Shown: piece by piece, positions 9,901 to 11,714 of the stretch
Layout: each line of letters starts with the position of its first letter
Numbering within the stretch: the first letter of the stretch is position 1
From: Phoronis ovalis
Lineage: Eukaryota > Phoronida > Phoronidae
DNA: 11,714 nucleotides
Direction of reading: 5' to 3'
Assembly (NCBI GenBank): GCA_028565635.1
Contig: JAOXYB010050869.1
Location: 1-11,714, forward strand
Program-made: the position numbers and the translations under genes
Notes under the pieces: model-generated
Database searches by the model: none
What the model was told of the DNA's origin: nothing
The model's input: the letters and a program-made list of their open reading frames with translations, nothing else

Positions 9901-11518
9901 ACTATCATCATCTAACACAGCACATATGGACATGTACAGTGCCTGGTGAAAGCTGGGAGTTTTTCTTGTTCTACAAGAGAAATGTTTCATGTGAGTTTAA
10001 CTACCACTCACAAACTTCTAGGAAATTGATAAAATATTTATTAATCTACTGATAACAAGAATAAATAGTATTATAATAATTTTCTATATATTCATTAGGT
10101 TTCTATTAATATAAGTTCAAAAAATATATATTAGGTATATTTTACCATGTAATAAAATTAAATTTACATCCTCATAAGTTCAGGTAACTTAGCAGAAGTG
10201 CTGCAGATATAAAAAAAAGCAGCCTTGTGTGTATTAAAGATTTGTATTTTTTCTTTCACAGTAAAAATAGCGGAATGAACCTAACGTTCTGCCATACCAA
10301 TTTATTCATAGCAATTGCAGATACAAGATTTCTCTCAGCATTAAAAGTGTTCTTTTTGCCTCATAAGTATCTGCTTTATCTCAGATACAACCAGTGTAGA
10401 AAACCAATAGCATATACCATAAAAATATAGTAATGCATTAGATAGTAATACATGTGGAGTTGAGGTCTGTAGAACTGTTTGGTAGGGTTAGGGAGGTTAA
10501 AAATTTTAATAATTTATATACTTTACAAAATTTTTCAGTTGTTGTATTGTTTATTGATATATACGACTTTTTATGTCATCTTTTTTGAAATCACTTTCAT
10601 ATTTTAAATAAGTTTCCAAAATAACTGATCTGTTTTACATATCAGCTGCTGTATTAGTCCTAGAATTATATATAAAATTATGTACAATGTATAACATACA
10701 CACATATCGTTCTCAAAACAAATGATACTATTATAATGTCTTACAAACATGCATACTTATGAATGTACACAATTTTACCTGGGATTCGGTGCATTTACTG
10801 AACAGAGGAACTTACGCAAAACTATCAATACTCCATTTTCCCATTCTCCACGCTGCTTCATATTTATATGTTTCTATTTCTTCATCCTGCTCTATACCTT
10901 GATAATGCAAGCCTTGAAGATAAGTGTCCAACACATGGATTGTCCCAAAATTGCCAAGAGCCTACAAGCACGTGTATGGAATTCCACCTTTTTCTATTTA
11001 ATTTTTTTTTTTACTATCAACATATGGTTTCGTGGTTTATTGTTTAACAACAATTTGCTTACAAGCTCATCAATGACAATGTTAAAACAAACATGAAACA
11101 AAAACAACCAATACTTAACAACACACAGAAAATAACCAAGTTTCAAAATTTGTAACAGTCAAATAGTATTGCATACACCAACTGACAGAATTAACACTAT
11201 CGATTCCACAATTCCACAACATGTATAACAAAAATTGTGCACAATGACATATGGACTTATTAACAGAAAAATCTTGTCATCCTGATCTAAGCACATCTGT
11301 TGGCCTATTGGCTGATAAATATAGCAACAATTTCACATAAGGCATCCTAGACATTTAGCTAGACTACGCGCTAATACGTTGTCTAAATAAATTGTGATAG
11401 TGGTAAAACCTGTAGTAAACCAGCTTGGGTTGATAGAGTATGGTCAACCTGCATCATCTCCAAATCATAGGCACCCAGTACTGTACCCCATTTGTTCTCA
11501 TGCTCATAAGTGTGTATC
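829..11518 (-). CDS. ATM: ATM serine/threonine kinase, partial gene: 18 internal exons (FAT region, kinase domain); both ends outside window
   Basis: The product is the DNA-damage checkpoint kinase ATM, a nuclear PIKK that the MRN complex activates at double-strand breaks and that phosphorylates SQ/TQ sites. Joining the 18 exons listed separately gives 888 complete codons without a stop. Residue numbers in the exon entries refer to this joined translation. Residues 1 to about 545 match the ATM FAT region; about 597-888 match the kinase domain. Diagnostic stretches are [70 protein letters not shown] and [18 protein letters not shown] and the FAT exons fit ATM/Tel1 and not ATR, DNA-PKcs, mTOR or SMG1. 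Catalytic residues K670, D830, N835 and D849 are intact. Their human counterparts, from memory, are K2717, D2870, N2875 and D2889. The N-terminal solenoid and the autophosphorylation-site region lie off the right edge; the last ~127 residues (by human length), including FATC, lie off the left edge. Confidence 0.97.
944..1325 (-). other. ATM intron between exons Q and R (382 bp)
   Basis: AT-rich intron with a gtaaat donor and a cctcatcaag acceptor. A plus-strand frame at 1282-1527 covers the antisense of exon Q and is a shadow. Nothing else is visible. Confidence 0.85.
1326..1412 (-). CDS. ATM: ATM exon Q (catalytic loop and DLG motif)
   Basis: This 87-bp exon carries the heart of the active site: two bases finishing a valine codon, 28 codons (residues 823-850) and one base of the DLG glycine. 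It encodes [17 protein letters not shown], then AELIHIDL. D830 is the catalytic aspartate, N835 and D849 the metal-binding residues; their spacing (5 and 19) equals that of human D2870, N2875 and D2889. The acceptor is gttgttccag and the donor is TTTGG|gtaaat. The kinase is therefore predicted to be active. Confidence 0.97.
1692..1866 (-). CDS. ATM: ATM exon P (kinase C-lobe, before the catalytic loop)
   Basis: This 175-bp exon has 58 codons (residues 764-821) plus the first base of a split valine codon. It starts with a basic, variable [12 protein letters not shown], then [18 protein letters not shown], and [18 protein letters not shown]. Human ATM has NFQPVFRYFCMEKFLDPA and [18 protein letters not shown]. 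The variable part is several residues longer than in human. The acceptor is tatttctag before AGAAAG; shifting to the AG two bases on brings a stop within a few codons. The donor is CGATAG|gttggt, rather weak. Confidence 0.96.
1867..2233 (-). other. ATM intron between exons O and P (367 bp)
   Basis: AT-rich intron with a gtgagt donor and a tatttctag acceptor. Short frames on both strands around 2063-2326 are either read-through of exon O or chance. No other feature is seen. Confidence 0.85.
2234..2395 (-). CDS. ATM: ATM exon O (kinase hinge)
   Basis: This 162-bp exon is 54 codons (residues 710-763), phase 0 at both ends. It encodes [20 protein letters not shown], a glycine-rich [14 protein letters not shown] and [14 protein letters not shown]. 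Human ATM has [20 protein letters not shown] and AHKRYRPNDFSAFQC. LLEWC (residues 719-723) is the hinge that borders the ATP pocket; W and C match human W2769 and C2770. The run of four glycines replaces the human NNEDG loop. The acceptor is catcaatag and the donor is AATGCG|gtgagt. Confidence 0.97.
2396..2956 (-). other. ATM intron between exons N and O (561 bp)
   Basis: Intron with a gtatgt donor and a caatag acceptor, holding the 11-bp inverted repeat listed separately. A plus-strand frame at 2723-2929 has no recognisable motif. Part of 2540-2700 is richer in G and T than the rest and may be a fragment of a dispersed element, though I cannot name it. Confidence 0.8.
2550..2613. repeat. Inverted repeat, 11-bp perfect arms
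   Basis: The arm gtacccaaaat at 2550-2560 is matched by attttgggtac at 2603-2613, with 42 bases between. The match does not extend outward or inward. It could be the ends of a very short element or the stem of a loop, or chance. Confidence 0.65.
2957..3073 (-). CDS. ATM: ATM exon N (kinase N-lobe, GKDDLRQD)
   Basis: This 117-bp exon is 39 codons (residues 671-709), phase 0 at both ends. It begins [20 protein letters not shown] and ends [10 protein letters not shown]. Human ATM has [20 protein letters not shown] and KRKLTICTYK, with the same length between junctions. The D-D-L-R-Q-D segment is the PIKK helix that pairs with the ATP-binding lysine at the end of exon M. The acceptor is gcttgcag before GGCAAAG and the donor is TATAAG|gtatgt. 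Confidence 0.97.
3074..3431 (-). other. ATM intron between exons M and N (358 bp)
   Basis: AT-rich intron with a gtacac donor and a gcttgcag acceptor; a run of ten T on the plus strand lies at about 3178-3187. Two overlapping plus-strand frames around 3265-3617 overlap the antisense of exon M and are shadows. Nothing else is seen. Confidence 0.85.
3432..3572 (-). CDS. ATM: ATM exon M (kinase N-lobe, glycine-rich loop region and ATP-binding lysine)
   Basis: This 141-bp exon is 47 codons (residues 624-670), phase 0 at both ends. It begins VDYTCRYDE, then [20 protein letters not shown], and ends KDRRQLVK. Human ATM reads [29 protein letters not shown] and [17 protein letters not shown] is the glycine-containing nucleotide loop region. 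The last residue, K670, corresponds to human K2717, the ATP-phosphate contact lysine, and sits exactly at the splice junction. The acceptor is tgtttgtag and the donor is GTGAAG|gtacac. Confidence 0.97.
3867..3949 (-). CDS. ATM: ATM exon L (entry to kinase N-lobe)
   Basis: The shortest exon here, 83 bp: two bases finishing a lysine codon and 27 codons (residues 597-623), ending in phase 0. It encodes [12 protein letters not shown], then [13 protein letters not shown]. It is less conserved than its neighbours but aligns with human ATM DQPITKLKNL and VVVPTMEIKV, the first strand leading into the kinase domain. The acceptor is ctgtattacag before AACCCATC and the donor is ACTAAG|gtatat. The unique phase (1 in, 0 out) fits both neighbours. 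Confidence 0.9.
4150..4297 (-). CDS. ATM: ATM exon K (PIKK regulatory link between FAT and kinase)
   Basis: This 148-bp exon has 49 codons (residues 547-595) plus one base of a split lysine codon. It encodes [13 protein letters not shown], then [17 protein letters not shown] and a charged tail. Human ATM has DRTEAANRIICTI and MVRSVEALCDAYIILAN, the helical segment just before the kinase N-lobe. The acceptor is attttag before GACCGTG and the donor is AGAGAA|gtatgt. An alternative gtaaat donor 25 bp inside the exon would put the next exon into a frame with a stop, so the outer donor is used. Confidence 0.94.
4298..5041 (-). other. ATM intron between exons J and K (744 bp)
   Basis: AT-rich intron with a gtacat donor and an attttag acceptor. 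A perfect short hairpin at 4843-4861 is listed separately. Nothing else is recognised. Confidence 0.85.
4843..4861. repeat. Perfect inverted repeat, 8-bp stem with 3-base loop
   Basis: The arms are gtcaaccc and gggttgac around ctt. It lies mid-intron between exons J and K and has no T-run directly after it, so a terminator reading has no basis in this eukaryotic setting. It may be a chance palindrome. Confidence 0.7.
5042..5185 (-). CDS. ATM: ATM exon J (end of FAT region)
   Basis: This 144-bp exon is 48 codons (residues 499-546), phase 0 at both ends. It encodes [20 protein letters not shown] followed by a variable, polar stretch ending NSQNGQ. Human ATM has [20 protein letters not shown] in the same position, which is among the strongest ATM/Tel1-specific motifs and separates this protein from ATR, DNA-PKcs and mTOR. 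The acceptor is tatattttgcag before ATTATTTTC and the donor is GGACAG|gtacat. Confidence 0.97.
5425..5541 (-). CDS. ATM: ATM exon I (end of FAT region)
   Basis: This 117-bp exon is 39 codons (residues 460-498), phase 0 at both ends. It begins [20 protein letters not shown] and ends [11 protein letters not shown]. Human ATM has the highly conserved [13 protein letters not shown] at this place, followed by the VLNNLISRI helix. The acceptor is tttcattgcag before CAAGGTTC and the donor is GAGAAG|gtaaat. The frame is open upstream into the intron by chance; conservation starts at the chosen acceptor. Confidence 0.97.
5542..6213 (-). other. ATM intron between exons H and I (672 bp)
   Basis: AT-rich intron with a gtaagt donor and a ttgcag acceptor. 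It contains the 42-bp tandem duplication listed separately. No coding or RNA feature was recognised. Confidence 0.85.
6070..6153. repeat. 42-bp tandem duplication, diverged
   Basis: Two adjacent copies share a T-run, then TTTG(C/T)TAATAGAATG(A/G)TTACT(G/A)GATG, offset by 42 bp (for example GCTAATAG at 6083 and GTTAATAG at 6125). The copies differ mostly by transitions. It looks like a local intronic duplication with no evident function. Confidence 0.75.
6214..6424 (-). CDS. ATM: ATM exon H (FAT region)
   Basis: This 211-bp exon completes a split serine codon and adds 70 codons (residues 390-459), ending in phase 0. It encodes [27 protein letters not shown] and [15 protein letters not shown], then IQ at the donor. 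Human ATM reads EDRKRFLCKAVENYINCL and HDMWVFRLCSLWLEN, so this is one of the best-conserved FAT segments. The acceptor is attcttttcag, a strong tract, and the donor is TTCAG|gtaagt, a perfect consensus. Confidence 0.97.
6695..6894 (-). CDS. ATM: ATM exon G (FAT region)
   Basis: This 200-bp exon has 66 codons (residues 323-388) plus two bases of a split serine codon. It begins [10 protein letters not shown], then [16 protein letters not shown], then [13 protein letters not shown] and ends in a basic helix with [10 protein letters not shown]. The human ATM counterpart is KAVEVAG, AFLSLARFSDTQYQRI and YMKSSEFENKQAL. The SLARFxDxQYQ string is an ATM signature within FAT. The acceptor is actatag before GCTGTG and the donor is GGGGAG|gtacct. 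The two-base phase is completed by the leading T of exon H. Confidence 0.96.
6895..8103 (-). other. ATM intron between exons F and G (1209 bp, largest here)
   Basis: The longest intron in the window, bounded by a gttttt donor and a ctatag acceptor. Its right-hand two thirds (7326-8035) hold a diverged repeat cluster, listed separately. A C-run begins near 8042, close to the donor. The part 6895-7320 shows nothing recognisable. Confidence 0.85.
7326..8035. repeat. Cluster of diverged repeat units in order B-A-A-B-A
   Basis: Unit A (about 120 bp) starts with a CATGGCT..GGCC..TTGGAAG core and ends near CTGATC(A/G)(A/G)AT. Copies lie at about 7478-7600, 7624-7745 and 7927-8035; the third has an internal deletion. 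The first two copies are about 71% identical over 100 ungapped bases by hand count. Unit B (about 50 bp) occurs at 7326-7375 and 7776-7825 and shares the exact 20-mer tccacttttcaaggtcattc at 7354-7373 and 7804-7823. B plus A recurs with a period near 450 bp. Mismatches between A copies fall evenly over codon positions (10, 10, 9), and copy three has a stop, so the open frames here are not protein-coding. It is probably an old dispersed repeat or satellite-like element of this genome. Confidence 0.8.
8104..8226 (-). CDS. ATM: ATM exon F (FAT region)
   Basis: This 123-bp exon is 41 codons (residues 282-322), phase 0 at both ends. It encodes [20 protein letters not shown], then [14 protein letters not shown]. 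Human ATM has LRVCGNWLAET and LENPAVIMQTYLEK; the GxWxAET and ENPxVIMxxYLxK patterns are diagnostic. The acceptor is tgttttcag, a strong site, before ATAGAAGC. The donor is GACAAG|gttttt, a weak extended donor, but the AAG|gt is clear and the frame carries correctly into the next exon. Confidence 0.95.
8227..8730 (-). other. ATM intron between exons E and F (504 bp)
   Basis: AT-rich intron with a gtaggc donor and a tgttttcag acceptor. No gene, structured RNA or repeat was recognised. Confidence 0.85.
8731..8886 (-). CDS. ATM: ATM exon E (FAT region)
   Basis: This 156-bp exon is exactly 52 codons (residues 230-281), phase 0 at both ends. It begins [12 protein letters not shown] and continues [19 protein letters not shown], then [11 protein letters not shown]. 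The human ATM match is PERAIFQIKQY, EWQLEEAQVFWAKKEQSLA and ILKQMIKKLDA, an unmistakable FAT helical hairpin. The acceptor is atcttacag before ATTGCTG and the donor is GAAGAG|gtaggc. The reading frame continues a short way into both introns by chance, but similarity ends at the splice sites. Confidence 0.96.
8887..9191 (-). other. ATM intron between exons D and E (305 bp)
   Basis: AT-rich intron containing the (AC)8 microsatellite listed separately. It has a gtaaca donor and a cttacag acceptor. Nothing else is visible. Confidence 0.85.
8977..8992. repeat. (AC)8 microsatellite
   Basis: Sixteen bases of uninterrupted AC dinucleotide lie inside the intron between exons D and E. It is a short simple repeat, probably length-variable between individuals, with no evident role. 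Confidence 0.9.
9192..9402 (-). CDS. ATM: ATM exon D (FAT region); acceptor uncertain by 21 bp
   Basis: This 211-bp exon supplies the last base of a split arginine codon and 70 codons (residues 160-229). It encodes [27 protein letters not shown], a charged loop, and [12 protein letters not shown]. Human ATM counterparts are LSEVYIKW, DFSFQEPIMALRTVIL and LSILARTFKNTQ. The donor is CTTCAG|gtaaca, phase 0. The right boundary uses ttacag before AAAGC. A second AG 21 bp upstream, at 9424-9425, keeps the same frame and would add FYLKNYR, moving the exon end to 9423. The upstream site has the better T-rich tract and the nearer site the better AG context, so the choice is open. Confidence 0.88.
9403..9748 (-). 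other. ATM intron between exons C and D (346 bp)
   Basis: AT-rich intron with a gtaaat donor and a ttacag acceptor. An in-frame upstream AG at 9424-9425 could serve as an alternative acceptor, discussed under exon D. No other feature is seen. Confidence 0.8.
9749..9970 (-). CDS. ATM: ATM exon C (FAT region)
   Basis: This 222-bp exon, the longest here, completes a split alanine codon, adds 73 codons (residues 86-158) and ends with two bases of an arginine codon. It contains [13 protein letters not shown], a central KSLECAR, then [10 protein letters not shown] and [11 protein letters not shown]. Human ATM has SYHESLYNALQSL, ESLKYAR, SLYPTLSRLQ and a following IGELFSR in the same order. The acceptor is cttgtag before AACAAG and the donor is TTAAG|gtaaat. 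The sequence remains open past both splice sites, but similarity stops at them. Confidence 0.94.
9971..10815 (-). other. ATM intron between exons B and C (845 bp)
   Basis: Very AT-rich intron, especially 10020-10160 and 10500-10740, with a gtaagt donor and a ctcttgtag acceptor. A 67-codon plus-strand frame at 10227-10430 has no recognisable motif and is regarded as chance. Nothing else is seen. Confidence 0.85.
10816..10961 (-). CDS. ATM: ATM exon B (FAT region)
   Basis: This 146-bp exon holds 48 codons (residues 37-84) plus two bases of a split alanine codon. It begins [18 protein letters not shown] and ends near [11 protein letters not shown]. These match ATM ALQNLGLCHILSVYLKGL and HYQAAWRNMQW, a typical FAT helix pair with the conserved AAWR. 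The acceptor is cttgtag before GCTCTTGG and the donor is TTTGC|gtaagt, a near-consensus intron start. The left phase (two bases) is completed by the single leading base of the next exon, which supports the join. Confidence 0.95.
10962..11409 (-). other. ATM intron between exons A and B (448 bp)
   Basis: AT-rich intron with a GT donor at its right end and a cttgtag acceptor at its left end. I see no gene, RNA or repeat structure in it. The 115-codon plus-strand frame that crosses it and the antisense of exon B is a chance opening. Confidence 0.85.
11410..11518 (-). CDS. ATM: ATM exon A (FAT region), first exon in window
   Basis: This 109-bp exon opens with one base that completes a codon begun in an exon outside the window, followed by 36 codons (residues 1-36). 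It encodes [11 protein letters not shown], then AYDLE and TQAGLLQ, matching human ATM around TYEHEAMWG, TYDLE and RQAGIIQ in the FAT helical repeats. The acceptor is a good T-rich tract ending ttttgtag before GATACAC. The donor is CAG|gtttta, acceptable but weaker than most here. The exon ends on a complete codon, which fits the phase-0 start of the next exon. Confidence 0.93.
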
Positions 11519-11714
11519 CTACAAAAAATAAAGTTACCAAATAAAACAAGAGGTCTACTGGTGCAGACAGATGCCCATCATATGATGTAGTTTCTTTAGT
11601 TGTAAAGCCATCTATGTCACCTGGACTAATGCCTAATACCTTAAATTCGTGAATCCAGTTATCACTTAGTCTATCCCAAAATTGGCACTACATAACGTGC
11701 ACTCTCGGGAACAA
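11519..11714 (-). other. Partial ATM intron before exon A, running off the right edge
   Basis: Upstream of exon A, on the minus strand, is a T-rich acceptor tract (ttttttgtag) and then unremarkable sequence to the window edge. The ATM segment that precedes TYEHE in other animals is not found here, so the previous exon is outside. Confidence 0.75.

Noticed and set aside
10749-11096. 115-codon plus-strand frame
   Set aside because: It runs through the antisense of ATM exon B and through AT-rich intron, with phenylalanine-rich, biased composition and no recognisable motif.

Overview
The window is a piece of an animal nuclear genome. It holds one recognisable gene: the 3' part of an ATM-family serine/threonine kinase (ataxia telangiectasia mutated; PIKK family), transcribed from the minus strand. 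Base composition is AT-rich, exons are short (83-222 bp) and flanked by GT...AG splice sites, and introns run from 200 to 1209 bp. This indicates a metazoan, probably an invertebrate, because the protein is clearly ATM but diverged from vertebrate ATM. The intronic repeat style would suit a mollusc or another lophotrochozoan, but that placement is only a guess.

Reading the minus strand from right to left, 18 internal exons could be placed by hand between 11518 and 829. All have canonical AG acceptors and GT donors, and every junction phase agrees with the next. Joined, they give 2667 nt, or 888 complete codons plus partial codons at both ends, with no stop or frameshift. The first ten exons (11518 to 5042) are the alpha-helical FAT region. 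The exon at 4150-4297 is the FAT-to-kinase link (PIKK regulatory region). The remaining exons (3949 to 829) are the kinase domain: the glycine-rich loop region, the ATP-binding lysine, the hinge, the GDRH..N catalytic loop, the DLG magnesium motif and the activation loop. All key catalytic residues are present, so this looks like a working gene and not a pseudogene.

The 5' part (N-terminal HEAT solenoid and start of FAT) lies beyond the right edge. The 3' part (end of the kinase C-lobe and the FATC tail) lies beyond the left edge. No promoter, start codon, stop codon or polyadenylation site of this gene is inside the window.

The rest is intron. The largest intron (6895-8103) carries a cluster of diverged, non-coding tandem repeat copies in a B-A-A-B-A order. 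Smaller items are a 42-bp tandem duplication, a perfect 8-bp-stem hairpin, an 11-bp inverted repeat and an (AC)8 microsatellite. A 75-codon plus-strand frame at the left edge is unrecognised. I saw no tRNA, rRNA, CRISPR, operon or second convincing gene, and nothing that supports an undescribed biological system.
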